Assembly: GCF_002221525.1 (NCBI RefSeq) | Contig: NZ_CP011028.1 | Coordinates: forward strand, 3,297,001-3,361,000 | Direction: 5' to 3' | Length of the DNA stretch: 64,000 bases | DNA from: Pseudoalteromonas espejiana DSM 9414 | Lineage (GTDB): Bacteria; Pseudomonadota; Gammaproteobacteria; Enterobacterales; Alteromonadaceae | Shown: piece by piece, positions 18,318 through 26,962 of the stretch | Position numbering within the stretch: position 1 is the stretch's first letter | Layout: each line of letters begins with the position of its first letter | Translations under genes and position numbers: made by a program | The notes under the pieces: model-generated | The model's database searches: none | Seen by the model: only the letters and a program-made list of their open reading frames with translations | What the model was told of the DNA's origin: nothing

Positions 18318-19091
18318 TTAGCTTGGGGCATACGCAAGTAATAATGGGTTAGCAGAGGTATCTACTAGGGCTTTTATTTCTTTTTGTGCTTTTTTAAATT
18401 GGCTGCGTAAATGCGGCTTTAAATGTTTTTTAGACTCTTTATCATTTTTAAAATAGCTAATTAACGCGTGCATAAATACGGTATGGGTTTCGCTTAATTT
18501 AGCTTCGCGGTTAGCGTAAGGGTTATAGCACGAGCCACATCCCCCTTTAAATTGATATACCGTGTTGCTCATCATTACACCAAACCCTAAAAAGCATGCT
18601 AGCGCATCTGCAGCTTGGGGTAAGTAGTCTTTGCCCCCTGGTGGCAACACTGCAACATGATGAATAAGTATGGTCGCTAACGTACCGGCAAAGCTTGCCA
18701 CTAAATCTTGTGGCTGATTAATTTGATTAGGGTTAAACGAAACATTAACCGCATGGCTTGGTGGTACTATAAGCGCGCTTTGTTCGCCCCGTAGGTGTTC
18801 ACTAAACTCAAAATGAGGAAACACCTGCGGCTGCAATTGCTGTGGCGCAACAAGCTGAACTGGCCACGCACTCATGCCTGCGTAATTGCGCACTCGGGTA
18901 AATACGTTGGTAGCCATTTCTTCTATGCTCGACACCGAATCGGGAAAGTGCTTGCCCGTTGGTAATATTATTTGTGTGTGTTTAGTAAAAAATTCGGCAT
19001 CAAAGTTTTCTACCGCCCAAATAAAAGTATCTATTAACCACTGCTGCTCGGCTTGCTCAAGCAGCGGTTTAGATTTAAATAACGCTAACAT
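18318..19091 (-). CDS. Unknown protein resembling an inactivated metallopeptidase
   Basis: 257 residues, no signal peptide or membrane helix. Not identified with certainty. Residues 128-180 (QDLVASFAGTLATILIHHV, then PPGG, then LGFGVMMSN) follow the pattern of a group of bacterial proteins that read AHELAH in the first helix and have a later Glu before the LGFG strand. Here AHELAH is replaced by AGTLAT (135-140), so zinc binding seems lost. A CGSC motif at 185-188 and a Lys-rich tail (~215-240) are other features. It lies in the minus-strand run between creA and the LysE exporter. Confidence 0.7.
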   Translation of the reverse strand: MLALFKSKPLLEQAEQQWLIDTFIWAVENFDAEFFTKHTQIILPTGKHFPDSVSSIEEMATNVFTRVRNYAGMSAWPVQLVAPQQLQPQVFPHFEFSEHLRGEQSALIVPPSHAVNVSFNPNQINQPQDLVASFAGTLATILIHHVAVLPPGGKDYLPQAADALACFLGFGVMMSNTVYQFKGGCGSCYNPYANREAKLSETHTVFMHALISYFKNDKESKKHLKPHLRSQFKKAQKEIKALVDTSANPLLLAYAPS

Positions 19092-19100
19092 AATGTGCTC

Positions 19101-19583
19101 TTATTTTTGTTCTAGTGCCCAGTTCCATGCTTGGGTGTTATATAAAGGCACTGTAGAAAGTGCATGGTGGTGGCTACCACTAGACTCTTTTGTTGAATAC
19201 GATAAGTACAATAAAGTACGATTTTGCGCATCGTAAATACGGCGTACTTTAAGCGACTTAAATAAAATACTCTTTGATGACTTAAATACCACTTCACCTG
19301 ATTTACTACGGTCAATGGCCTGTAACATATCGGCGGTAATTGGCCCCGTTTGACGACACGCAATAGACATATCTGACGGGTCTGAAAAATCTAAATCAGC
19401 TTCTATATGGCTAATATGGCATGTAACCCCTGTTACTAAAGGGTCTTGCTGAGAATTAACCACCACATCTTTTGTAGTAAATAAACCCAAGCTCACCGAA
19501 GCAACATCATCTGAGCATGCACTTAAAGTTACAACTGCACTTAGCAGCACAGCTAAACGTTTAAAACTTTGTGGTAATTTCAT
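19101..19583 (-). CDS. creA: CreA-family lipoprotein-like protein
   Basis: 160 residues from the ATG at 19583, which has AAGGA upstream; an in-frame extension to 19625 adds 14 residues without a ribosome site. The N-terminal hydrophobic stretch ends in LSAC, a likely lipobox. The mature part matches CreA: SLGLFTTKDVVV, DPLVTGVTCHIS, SIACRQTGPI and the basic SLKVRRIYDA. The function of CreA is unknown. First gene of the minus-strand run; 9 bases separate it from the next gene. Confidence 0.88.
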   Translation of the reverse strand: MKLPQSFKRLAVLLSAVVTLSACSDDVASVSLGLFTTKDVVVNSQQDPLVTGVTCHISHIEADLDFSDPSDMSIACRQTGPITADMLQAIDRSKSGEVVFKSSKSILFKSLKVRRIYDAQNRTLLYLSYSTKESSGSHHHALSTVPLYNTQAWNWALEQK

Positions 19584-19756
19584 ATTAATCCTTAATTTTA
19601 CTTTATAAGCTAAGCGAAGGTTCACGTGACTGATTTTATACTATCATCAAAAGCTAATACGACTAAATTTAGACAGTTCAGGGGTTAGCGCACTAGTTAG
19701 GCTTTGGTACAATTATGCGTACGCCCACGTAGTAACTCATAATAGGAAACGCGTAA

Positions 19757-20086
19757 ATGCCGCACATTATTATTGAACACTCTGAAGATCTTCCTGTATT
19801 ACCTCAAGTGCTTGTTGAAAAAGTACATAACGCCACATTTCAAAGTGGCTTATTTGATTTAGAAACCATTAAAACCCGTGCCATTGCTTATCAGCAATAT
19901 CAATTAGGTGAAGGTAAAGAAGGGTTTATTCATATTGCGGCACACATTATGGCTGGGCGCTCTATTGAGCAAAAGCAAATGCTTAGCGAAAGCCTACTAG
20001 AGTGTTTAAAAACATACTGTCGCGACTCCGACAGCCTAAGCGTTAATATTTACGATATTCAGCACGAGATTTACCGTAAAAATTAA
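19757..20086 (+). CDS. 5-carboxymethyl-2-hydroxymuconate isomerase-like tautomerase
   Basis: 109 residues of the HpaF (CHMI) branch of the tautomerase superfamily. Pro2 after the initiator Met is the catalytic base in this family, and the start MPHIIIEHSED matches. IHIAAHIMAGRSIEQKQ is the second conserved block. HpaF acts in homoprotocatechuate breakdown, but no other gene of that pathway is near, so the substrate may differ. It stands alone, divergent from creA. Confidence 0.88.
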   Translation: MPHIIIEHSEDLPVLPQVLVEKVHNATFQSGLFDLETIKTRAIAYQQYQLGEGKEGFIHIAAHIMAGRSIEQKQMLSESLLECLKTYCRDSDSLSVNIYDIQHEIYRKN

Positions 20087-20093
20087 ATGCCAT

Positions 20094-20132
20094 AAAAAAC
20101 GCGCTGTAACTTAGTTACAGCGCGTTTTTTGG
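20094..20132. terminator. Bidirectional terminator
   Basis: Perfect 12-bp stem ACGCGCTGTAAC (20099-20110) / GTTACAGCGCGT (20114-20125) with a 3-base loop, A-run on one side and T-run on the other. It serves both the tautomerase gene and the convergent chemoreceptor gene. Confidence 0.92.
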
Positions 20133-20149
20133 TTTAATGGGTCACTTTT

Positions 20150-22030
20150 TTAAAGCGTAAACTTACCTAGTAACTCTTTTAAAATATTCGACTCTTTATT
20201 TAGCCCATTACATAGCTGCTCTGAATTTTTCATATTTTGCTTTGTTTGTTCTGCCGAGTCAGAAATCATCACCACGTTTTGACTTATTTCTGACGTAGCT
20301 AATGTTTGTTCACGCGTTGCTGTAGCAACCGAACTGTTTAACTCACTTAAAGTCACAATTTCCTGCGATATACCAGTTAATGTACTGCCTGTAACTTTTA
20401 GTCGCTCTGCGTTTTCAAGGGTATTTTTACTGCCAAGTTCAATGGCTGATACCGTACTAGAGGCTTTAGAGTTTAACGTATCTATCATTTCGTTAATTTG
20501 CTCAGTTGACTCAGCGGTACGCATAGCAAGTGTACGTACTTCATCAGCCACCACAGCAAAACCACGGCCATGCTCACCTGCGCGTGCTGCCTCTATAGCA
20601 GCATTAAGTGCTAGTAAATTGGTTTGCTCTGAAATAGCCTTAATTACATCAAGTACTTGCGTAATTGATTTTATTTCACCAGAAAGCTCGGTCACAGAAG
20701 CAACCGAGGTTGCCATAGCAGTTTCAAGTTGCTCCATTTGCTTTATGGTGCCATTAACAAACTCAACACCTTTGTGAGTAGTTTCCTCAGTAGTAGTTGC
20801 TATATTAGATGCGTTACTCGCACTATTTGAAATATCTTGTACCGTTACTTCCATTTCATTAACTGCCGCAGCAACGGTTTGTGTACTTGATGATTGCACC
20901 TCAGCTAAATTAGCAGCTCCTTGTACTTGCACTAATACACTTTCGGAAATACTTTTCACATGGCTAGCAGAGTCCGACACCTGCTTAAACATGCTATGTA
21001 ATTGCTCTAAAAATAAATTAAAGTTTGCTGCTAGCTCTGATATTTCATTGTTATCGTTCGTTGGTAATCTTGCGGTTAGGTCGCCATCTTTTTTAGTTAA
21101 CGCATTTACCGCCGAGGTAATATTTTCAATGGGTTTAAATATTTGCGCAACCAGCACCCGCGCCAATACAAACCCTATTATCGCAATGATTACACCAAAC
21201 AATAAGTTACTGTTAATAGCACTATTTATGGGGCCGTATAATTGCTCTTCAGGGATCTCAGCAACTAAGTGCCAACCCAGTGACTCAATAGGCGTACTAG
21301 AAACAACATAGTCTTCTCCCTCTATTTGCTTATTAACAATGGCGCCATTTTTAATATCACTAATATTAATTTTTTGCCCCATTTTATCTCTATCGCTGTG
21401 AAGCATTACTTCACCTTCGTTAGAAACTAAATAAACTACACCTGCTTCACCAATACGGTATTCGTTAATTAAATTAATCATTGAATCGAGTGAGCGGCCA
21501 ACGCCTGTAATTGCTGTACGCTCGCCGCCTATTTCTAACGCGTAATTAATAAAGACCACCATAGTGTTAGTGGTTTTATCAATATCTAACGCTATTTCGA
21601 AAGGTTTATTTGATGACAAAAATTGATCAAACCATAGATCTTCGCTTCTATCTATTTTTCTAGATATGCCAGTATCGGTGTAATAGTTGTTGGTGTTTTT
21701 TGAAATAATATAGGCAATAACGGCTTTGTTATCTTTTTTTATACTTGCTAAATAGTCAATGTAATCGGCTTGTGTTTGCTCTGATTCGCCATTACTCAGC
21801 CACTGTTTAACAAATAAATTTTGAGCTATTTCCTTTGCAACAATTATAGGCGTAGAGAGCTCAAGCTCAATTTTGTTTTTTACTTCACTAAGCGCCGTAG
21901 GCAAATCTACCTTGGCAAGTTTTTCATCGGTATGGTTTTGAATACTATTTGAAAATAAAAATGTAGAAACAGCTAACGGCACCACAATAGCTAAAATGAG
22001 ACTAATATAAACTTTTTGCTTAAGTAACAT
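20150..22030 (-). CDS. Methyl-accepting chemotaxis protein with double-Cache sensor
   Basis: 626 residues from the ATG at 22030 (AGG upstream; a TTG at 22051 would add seven residues). Two membrane helices (~5-25 and ~270-292) flank a ~240-residue periplasmic domain of dCache type ([38 protein letters not shown]), the class that often binds amino acids or other small ligands. A HAMP domain and the methyl-accepting coiled coil follow, with the invariant hairpin [20 protein letters not shown] and [12 protein letters not shown]. It reports to CheA/CheW at the pole. It is a single gene, so the ligand is not indicated by neighbours. Confidence 0.95.
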   Translation of the reverse strand: MLLKQKVYISLILAIVVPLAVSTFLFSNSIQNHTDEKLAKVDLPTALSEVKNKIELELSTPIIVAKEIAQNLFVKQWLSNGESEQTQADYIDYLASIKKDNKAVIAYIISKNTNNYYTDTGISRKIDRSEDLWFDQFLSSNKPFEIALDIDKTTNTMVVFINYALEIGGERTAITGVGRSLDSMINLINEYRIGEAGVVYLVSNEGEVMLHSDRDKMGQKINISDIKNGAIVNKQIEGEDYVVSSTPIESLGWHLVAEIPEEQLYGPINSAINSNLLFGVIIAIIGFVLARVLVAQIFKPIENITSAVNALTKKDGDLTARLPTNDNNEISELAANFNLFLEQLHSMFKQVSDSASHVKSISESVLVQVQGAANLAEVQSSSTQTVAAAVNEMEVTVQDISNSASNASNIATTTEETTHKGVEFVNGTIKQMEQLETAMATSVASVTELSGEIKSITQVLDVIKAISEQTNLLALNAAIEAARAGEHGRGFAVVADEVRTLAMRTAESTEQINEMIDTLNSKASSTVSAIELGSKNTLENAERLKVTGSTLTGISQEIVTLSELNSSVATATREQTLATSEISQNVVMISDSAEQTKQNMKNSEQLCNGLNKESNILKELLGKFTL

Positions 22031-22189
22031 ACTATACCTATAAATGAACAAAGGGTTGAACTAACTCTGGTTAGCTATAAATATAGGATCAGCTAGGCAA
22101 TAAGCCCAATAATTAGAAAAAATAGAACAAAAAAGAACAGCTTGAGCATTAAAATACGTAAGCAACCAAGATCACTTCTCGTATAAATC

Positions 22190-23143
22190 TTAAGGAGAGT
22201 CTGGCCACTCTTGCGTATCAATAATACCTTGGGCTATTAGCTGCCCTCTTAATTCATTAATTGTGTGCTTTAGCTCATCACGAATTACCCTAACGGCAGG
22301 TGTAATTAGTTGCCTGCTAGGAAGCACCAGCCACATTTCGGTGAGCGGCACTTTGTAGTCGCTCATTATCCTTTGAAGCCTTGTGCTTAATAAATCCTGC
22401 CCTACATCTATCGCTGATTTTTTGGCAATACCGGTTCCATCAATACACCAACGCCTTACTATATCGCCGTCGTTAACAGCGCGGTCGCTATTCATTTTTA
22501 TTTTGTACTTTTCCTCATCTTTATAAAGCTCCCACCCATCGTGTACAACTTCGTATAGCTTGTATAAAAGTGCATTATGCTCAAGTAGGTCGTTTGGTGT
22601 TAAGGGCTCACCGTGCTTGGCAATATAATCAGGCGATGCGCACAACACGTGAGGGATATTGCAAATTTTAAAACCGTATAAATTAAGCTCTTTCGCTGCA
22701 TCTTTGGTGATTGCTCTTAAAGCAACATCAACACCATCGCGGTAAAAATCGGCACGGCTATCACTAGCTTGTAAACGCAGCGTCACCTCACTGTACTTAT
22801 CCATAATATTATTAAGCAAAACACGCATTAAATTGCGCCCCATTTCGGAGGATACCGCCATGCGCACTTCACCACTTATAGACTGTTGCTCTTCGTGAAT
22901 GAGTACTTGGCCTTGCTGTAGTAATTCGAGCGCTTGCTGGCATAACGGTAGGTAGCGTTCGCCCTCTGGTGTAAGGCGTATTTGCCTTGTGGTACGCACA
23001 AAAATTTGAGCACCTAGTGCCTGTTCTATGCGCTTTATAGATACGCTTGCTGCCGATGAACTCATATCTAATTGATTTGCCGCTGCAGTAATAGATTGCA
23101 GCTCAGCAACTTTAAGCAATACTTGTAAATCAGCGATTTTCAT
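22190..23143 (-). CDS. LysR-family transcriptional regulator
   Basis: 317 residues from the ATG at 23143 (AGAGG five bases upstream; a TTG directly before it is not needed). The N-terminal winged helix-turn-helix reads MKIADLQVLLKVAELQSITAAANQLDMSSSAASVSIKRIE and a substrate-binding effector domain follows. It belongs to the CrgA-like branch. It is transcribed away from the cupin gene, with 149 bases between the starts, so that gene is the natural candidate target. Confidence 0.93.
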   Translation of the reverse strand: MKIADLQVLLKVAELQSITAAANQLDMSSSAASVSIKRIEQALGAQIFVRTTRQIRLTPEGERYLPLCQQALELLQQGQVLIHEEQQSISGEVRMAVSSEMGRNLMRVLLNNIMDKYSEVTLRLQASDSRADFYRDGVDVALRAITKDAAKELNLYGFKICNIPHVLCASPDYIAKHGEPLTPNDLLEHNALLYKLYEVVHDGWELYKDEEKYKIKMNSDRAVNDGDIVRRWCIDGTGIAKKSAIDVGQDLLSTRLQRIMSDYKVPLTEMWLVLPSRQLITPAVRVIRDELKHTINELRGQLIAQGIIDTQEWPDSP

Positions 23144-23292
23144 CAAAACCTCTTATTATTCAGCTACGGGATTAAATGTTAACTATAAAACTATTATCCA
23201 CGTTTTTGCGAAAGTGTATTGAACATTTGCCCATTTATTGGGTGAATTTTAAGCCGTACTATACACACATACCAACTTAACGGAGCATTCCC

Positions 23293-24114
23293 ATGAAACT
23301 TTTATTAAACGCATCAACACTTGCACTTGTGGCCACACTAATTTCTTCACCTGCTTTTGCACAACAAAGCACCTCAAAAGTAGTTGCTGCAAGCAATATT
23401 GATTGGGGCTACCTAAACCCACTACGTGGTGATAAAAGCCCAGGTGCAGCAGATCTTTGGGGAAACCGTACAACAGATACAGCTACTGGCATGTTAGTGC
23501 GCTTTAAAAAAGGCTTTGAATCTCCACCGCATATCCACAATATTACCTACCGCGGTATTGTTATTGAAGGTCAAATGCATAACGACGACCCAGCGGCTGA
23601 AAAAATGTGGATGCCTGCAGGCTCGTTTTGGACACAACCAGCAGGTGAAAACCACACTACTGCTGCCAATGGCAAAACTAACTTAATTTACCTAGAAATA
23701 GACTCAGGTCCTTATTTGGTTAAACCAACTAAAGAGCAATTTGATAATAGTGAGCGCCCATTAAACCTACATAAAGACAATATTGTATGGTTAAGCGATA
23801 GCGACTTAAACGATATTAACGTAGACGGTGTTAAATCTACTTATGTATGGGGAAGTACAGCCAATATGAATGGCTCAATGATTAAACTTCCTGCTGGCTT
23901 TAAAGGTGAAGTAACTACTAATGCCAGTGAGTTTCGCGCAGTGGTTATTGCAGGTGCGGTTAATTACAACTCAAGCGAGCAAAATAAAGCACAAAGCCTA
24001 AGTGCAGGCAGCTACGTAGAGTCAACGGGCCGCTTTACTCACTCGCTTGAAAACAACAGCGATAAGCCGGCAACTATCTACATTCGTACTAATAGTAAGT
24101 ACCAAGTTAATTAA
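23293..24114 (+). CDS. Secreted DUF4437 cupin protein
   Basis: 273 residues. A signal peptide ([24 protein letters not shown]) precedes two cupin-like repeats. The first holds [19 protein letters not shown] and [11 protein letters not shown] with several metal-binding-type His; the second ([21 protein letters not shown]) is poorer in His. This matches DUF4437; the function is unknown, perhaps a small-ligand-binding or dioxygenase-like cupin. Divergent from the LysR gene, which probably controls it. Confidence 0.85.
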   Translation: MKLLLNASTLALVATLISSPAFAQQSTSKVVAASNIDWGYLNPLRGDKSPGAADLWGNRTTDTATGMLVRFKKGFESPPHIHNITYRGIVIEGQMHNDDPAAEKMWMPAGSFWTQPAGENHTTAANGKTNLIYLEIDSGPYLVKPTKEQFDNSERPLNLHKDNIVWLSDSDLNDINVDGVKSTYVWGSTANMNGSMIKLPAGFKGEVTTNASEFRAVVIAGAVNYNSSEQNKAQSLSAGSYVESTGRFTHSLENNSDKPATIYIRTNSKYQVN

Positions 24115-24123
24115 ATACTTAAC

Positions 24124-24156
24124 GCCTCTAGCAAGCCATTGCTGGAGGCTTTTTAT
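24124..24156 (+). terminator. Rho-independent terminator after the cupin gene
   Basis: An 11-bp stem with one G-T pair (24124-24134 with 24139-24149) and a 4-base loop, followed by TTTTTAT. Confidence 0.88.
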
Positions 24157-24229
24157 ACCGGTTGGCTATCCCTTTATTTGCTGCTTTGAGCCTAAAGCGT
24201 AAACACCTCCAATCTTTTCAACACCTAAT

Positions 24230-24262
24230 ATCTAAATTATCTAAATTATCTAAATTATCTAA
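24230..24262. repeat. 9-bp tandem repeat
   Basis: The unit ATCTAAATT occurs three times exactly (24230-24238, 24239-24247, 24248-24256), then a partial fourth copy. It lies between the cupin terminator and the tRNA gene. Confidence 0.9.
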
Positions 24263-24366
24263 AAAAACAAAAACTAGCTATTCTGTAAAGCAGATCAAGC
24301 GTGGGATTTATAAATTTAATTATTAAGTTTAAAAATGTATTTATAAAGAAGGGTAACTTGGAAAAG

Positions 24367-24443
24367 TGGTGGCCCCTCCCAGACTCGAACTGGGGACCTA
24401 ACGATTATGAGTCGTGTGCTCTAACCAACTGAGCTAAGGGGCC
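24367..24443 (-). tRNA. tRNA-Ile2 (anticodon CAT, lysidine type)
   Basis: 77 bases on the minus strand with encoded CCA (24367-24369). A cloverleaf can be drawn: acceptor GGCCCCT/AGGGGCC, D-stem GCTC/GAGC, anticodon loop CTCATAA, T-arm CCCAG-TTCGAGT-CTGGG. The anticodon is CAT. The acceptor stem GGCCCCT and the anticodon surroundings equal E. coli ileX-type tRNA-Ile2 and not elongator tRNA-Met (GGCTACG acceptor). It should therefore be read as isoleucine AUA-decoding after TilS converts C34 to lysidine. Base pair 27-43 is a C-T mismatch where E. coli has a weak G-T pair. Confidence 0.9.
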
Positions 24444-24711
24444 AACTTTTATATAACTACAAGGTAGTTAATTTTTGAAGCGTTTAGCCACTGAGCGACT
24501 AAAGCGGGTTGCAGTATAAAAAGTTTTTTAAGGCTTGTCACTAGCAAAAACCTTTATTTTAACAATCAGTAAGCTGACTGCTTAAATAGTAATCTTTTTA
24601 TAAGCTAATAGACGAGAAAATACAGAAAAACGAACAAGGAGGGATGTAAGCCGCTTTTTTACAATCTGAATTATAAAAAAGTGGCCGGCTCACATTTATA
24701 GCGGCTACACA

Positions 24712-24870
24712 TTATTTTTTAGCGATAATGTAGATTGCGTGTATTAACCCTGGGAAGTAACCTAACAGGGTTAATAAAATATTTAGCCAAAAATGCATGC
24801 CTAAACCTACTTGCAAAAACACGCCTAATGGTGGCAGTAAAATCGACAAAATTATACGAATGATATCCAT
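24712..24870 (-). CDS. Pmp3/YqaE-family small membrane protein
   Basis: 52 residues (start ATG 24870, stop 24712-24714). The sequence begins MDIIRIILSILLPPLGVFLQVG and continues through a second hydrophobic segment with LLTLLGYFPGLIHAIYIIAKK. LPPLGVFLQVG and the GYFPGLIHAIYII end are the Pmp3 (UPF0057) signatures. These two-helix proteins are linked to salt and membrane-potential stress in fungi and plants. GGAG stands eight bases before the start. It is downstream of, and on the same strand as, the BON-domain gene, with a terminator between them. Confidence 0.9.
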   Translation of the reverse strand: MDIIRIILSILLPPLGVFLQVGLGMHFWLNILLTLLGYFPGLIHAIYIIAKK

Positions 24871-24897
24871 GGGGTAGCTCCTTTAGAATGACAAAAC

Positions 24898-24926
24898 AAA
24901 AAGCCCAGCTAGGCTGGGCTTTTTAG
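24898..24926 (-). terminator. Terminator after the BON-domain gene
   Basis: Stem AAGCCCAGC (24901-24909) / GCTGGGCTT (24913-24921) with a 3-base loop, A/T-flanked on both sides. It lies ten bases past the BON gene stop. Confidence 0.9.
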
Positions 24927-24935
24927 TATAGTGTA

Positions 24936-25502
24936 TTATTCAGCAACAATAGTTAATTCATCAACTACGTCACGAACATCTTCAGCATTTTTAGCAATTT
25001 TCACTGCTAACTGCTTTTCGGCTTCTGTTTCTACAGAACCTTTAAGCTTAACTATACCGTTGTCGGTATCTACATCGATGTCTGTACCGTCAACTTCTGA
25101 GTCAAATAAGAAACGTGTAGTAATTACTGTGGTGATTTTAGCGTCAGTTAAGTCGTTATCGTCATCATCCATAGTGGCACGATCTTTATCGTCCATATCC
25201 ATGTTTTTAACAACTGTTAGGTTGTTTTCTACATCAGATACGCCATCTAGGCTAATTACAAGTTCTTCAGCTAGCTCTTTATCAAGATCGCTGTTTACTT
25301 TACCTGTAAGTACTACCTTGCCATTTTTTACATCAGTGTTAATGTCAAAGTTGTTTAGATTAGTGTTCATAAGAAGCACTGTTTCTGCCTTACCATCAAT
25401 CCAAGCATCTTTACTTTCATTTTCCCACGTGCCCGCTTGAGCACCCATAGCTGTAGTACCAAGAACTAAAGCCGCAATCATAGATTTGTTGAATGTTTTC
25501 AT
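24936..25502 (-). CDS. Periplasmic protein with two BON domains
   Basis: 188 residues from the ATG at 25502, which has AAGGAGAAAG upstream; an upstream in-frame extension to 25547 lacks a ribosome site and would hide the signal peptide MKTFNKSMIAALVLGTTAMGAQA. The mature part has two BON repeats (NTDVKNGKVVLTGKVNSDLDKELAEEL and DVDTDNGIVKLKGSVETEAEKQLAVKI), separated by an Asp-rich linker (MDMDDKDRATMDDDDNDL). The architecture is like OsmY, a periplasmic osmotic-stress protein, so I infer a stress-related envelope role. Confidence 0.88.
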   Translation of the reverse strand: MKTFNKSMIAALVLGTTAMGAQAGTWENESKDAWIDGKAETVLLMNTNLNNFDINTDVKNGKVVLTGKVNSDLDKELAEELVISLDGVSDVENNLTVVKNMDMDDKDRATMDDDDNDLTDAKITTVITTRFLFDSEVDGTDIDVDTDNGIVKLKGSVETEAEKQLAVKIAKNAEDVRDVVDELTIVAE

Positions 25503-25820
25503 AATCTTTCTCCTTTTGATTAAAGACACTTTTATATATGCGAGCATTAGGCCAACTTTGTTATCCCTTAAATTTCAGCAACTTAAGGGAAAATATGCCA
25601 AGTTGGTATTAAGTGGGCGAGTAAACATTTACAGGCTATTCGGTAAAAGTTTCTCAAGTGGTGAAAATAACGATTATATTGCAGTTTTGGTTAATCTATC
25701 GTTAATATAGTAAAGCAACGGAATTCATATAAAACATAAGCACTTGATATTAAATGGTTTTAATATTGGTATATGGCTTGCTAATAAAACGATAACGCAA
25801 ATATAAAAAGGATTACTCCC
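25503..25820. other. 318-base intergenic region with a two-tier inverted repeat
   Basis: It separates the divergent BON and LiaF-like genes. Apart from the BON ribosome site it holds a nested inverted repeat at 25552-25606 (outer CCAACTT/AAGTTGG, inner CCCTTAA/TTAAGGG). It must contain promoters for both genes, but I could not assign them with confidence. I see no small gene. Confidence 0.6.
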
Positions 25821-26477
25821 ATGTCTGTAAAAATTGAAGACCGCCCAATAGAGCAAGTTCGTGAACAAGTGATAGATCAACTTATTTATAATTACAGCCA
25901 TGGAGTAATATCTGCTGAAGCATTCGAAAGGCGCCTAGACAGCGCAATGGAAGCAACCGACAACACCACTCTGCTTGGCTTAGTTGAAGATTTAACTCTA
26001 AACGCAGATACACAGTATACTGCTCAAAAACAAACTCAGTTCTCACCTAACTACAGTGCACAACAAGGCGATAATGAAAGCCTGACTTTAAAAAGCATTT
26101 TGGGCTCAAGCGAACGTAGTGGCCAATGGGTTGTGCCTAAAGATATTTATATTCAAAACTATATGGGGTCAATTGTACTTGATTTTACCGATGCCATATT
26201 TACCCACCAACATGTCACTATTCACGTTAGTTGTTATTTTGGTAGCGAAGAAATATACGTACCAGAGCACGTTAATGTGGTTTCTAAAATGTTTTGTATA
26301 TTGGGCAGCTTTGAAAATAAAACTGTCTCGCTAAATAAGCGCCAAGGCCCAACTATTCAGATTGAAGGTAGAACTGTATTAGGCTCTGTTGAGGTTAAAG
26401 TTAAACGCACCATTAAAGAAAAGTTTATAAGCTTTGCCAATGATTTAAAAGCGCAGCTTGGCGTGAGCAATAAATAG
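25821..26477 (+). CDS. DUF1707/SHOCT-like and LiaF-like C-terminal domain protein
   Basis: 218 residues, no signal peptide or membrane helix. The N-terminal ~55 residues (QVIDQLIYNYSHGVISAEAFERRLDSAMEATD) are a DUF1707/SHOCT-like helical domain. The C-terminal ~110 residues (LKSILGSSERSGQWVVPKDIYIQNYMGSIVLDFTDA through GRTVLGSVEVKVKR) match the beta-rich LiaF C-terminal domain. In Firmicutes LiaF restrains a cell-envelope-stress two-component system; here the membrane part is absent and the role is unknown. Confidence 0.82.
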   Translation: MSVKIEDRPIEQVREQVIDQLIYNYSHGVISAEAFERRLDSAMEATDNTTLLGLVEDLTLNADTQYTAQKQTQFSPNYSAQQGDNESLTLKSILGSSERSGQWVVPKDIYIQNYMGSIVLDFTDAIFTHQHVTIHVSCYFGSEEIYVPEHVNVVSKMFCILGSFENKTVSLNKRQGPTIQIEGRTVLGSVEVKVKRTIKEKFISFANDLKAQLGVSNK

Positions 26478-26493
26478 TGCACTTAAATGTAAG

Positions 26494-26530
26494 GTATAGA
26501 AAAGCCCTAATAAGCGCTTTTCTATACTCT
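26494..26530. terminator. Bidirectional terminator
   Basis: Perfect 12-bp stem GTATAGAAAAGC (26494-26505) / GCTTTTCTATAC (26516-26527) with a 10-base loop, between the convergent LiaF-like and VOC genes. Confidence 0.75.
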
Positions 26531-26545
26531 TGTTTAATACACATT

Positions 26546-26962
26546 TTATAAGTCGTTATTGCGCTCACTAGGTATGTCACTTAAGTACTGCACAAATTCA
26601 ACCTCAAACCCGGCCGGGTCTAAGTAATACACGTTTTTTCTAAAGGGGTTTTCTGCGCCTTGCTTATCTAGGTTAAATCCCGCTTGTTTTAAGCGCGTTA
26701 TAAGCGCGTCTATATTGTTTGTAACATAGGCAAAGTGAGCCAGCCCTACTTGATGCCCTGTCAAATTTCTGTTTTTATGCTCGCCGTTGTTGCTTATAGC
26801 AATGTAGTGATTATCATCACCAAAGTGTACCCAGCGTTTTGGTTTACCATACCAAGTATTGTGCCCTTCGCTCCTAATTGACCAATACGGAAAGGCTGCT
26901 TTATAAAACGTTAGCATGGCGTCTATATCGTTTACGACTAAATGTACGTGCTCTAATCTCAT
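26546..26962 (-). CDS. VOC-superfamily (glyoxalase/bleomycin-resistance fold) protein
   Basis: 138 residues with the paired beta-alpha-beta-beta-beta modules of the VOC fold: MRLEHVHLVVNDIDAMLTFYKAAF at the start, HFAYVTNNIDALITRLKQAG in the middle and YYLDPAGFEVEFVQYL at the end. His and Glu at the usual metal positions (H7-type, H in LAHFAY, E in EVEF) suggest a metal-dependent enzyme; the substrate is unknown. AAGG lies nine bases before the ATG at 26962. Confidence 0.87.
   Translation of the reverse strand: MRLEHVHLVVNDIDAMLTFYKAAFPYWSIRSEGHNTWYGKPKRWVHFGDDNHYIAISNNGEHKNRNLTGHQVGLAHFAYVTNNIDALITRLKQAGFNLDKQGAENPFRKNVYYLDPAGFEVEFVQYLSDIPSERNNDL

Noticed and set aside
24230..24262. CRISPR-like repeat
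   Set aside because: Direct tandem 9-mers without spacers and no cas genes; a simple tandem repeat.
24367..24443. Elongator tRNA-Met for the CAT anticodon
   Set aside because: The acceptor stem and anticodon surroundings match tRNA-Ile2 rather than the GGCTACG-type tRNA-Met.
24931..25440. 169-residue Ser-rich open frame opposite the BON gene
   Set aside because: Antisense shadow of a recognised gene; the Ser/Thr/Val composition is what the complement of that gene gives.
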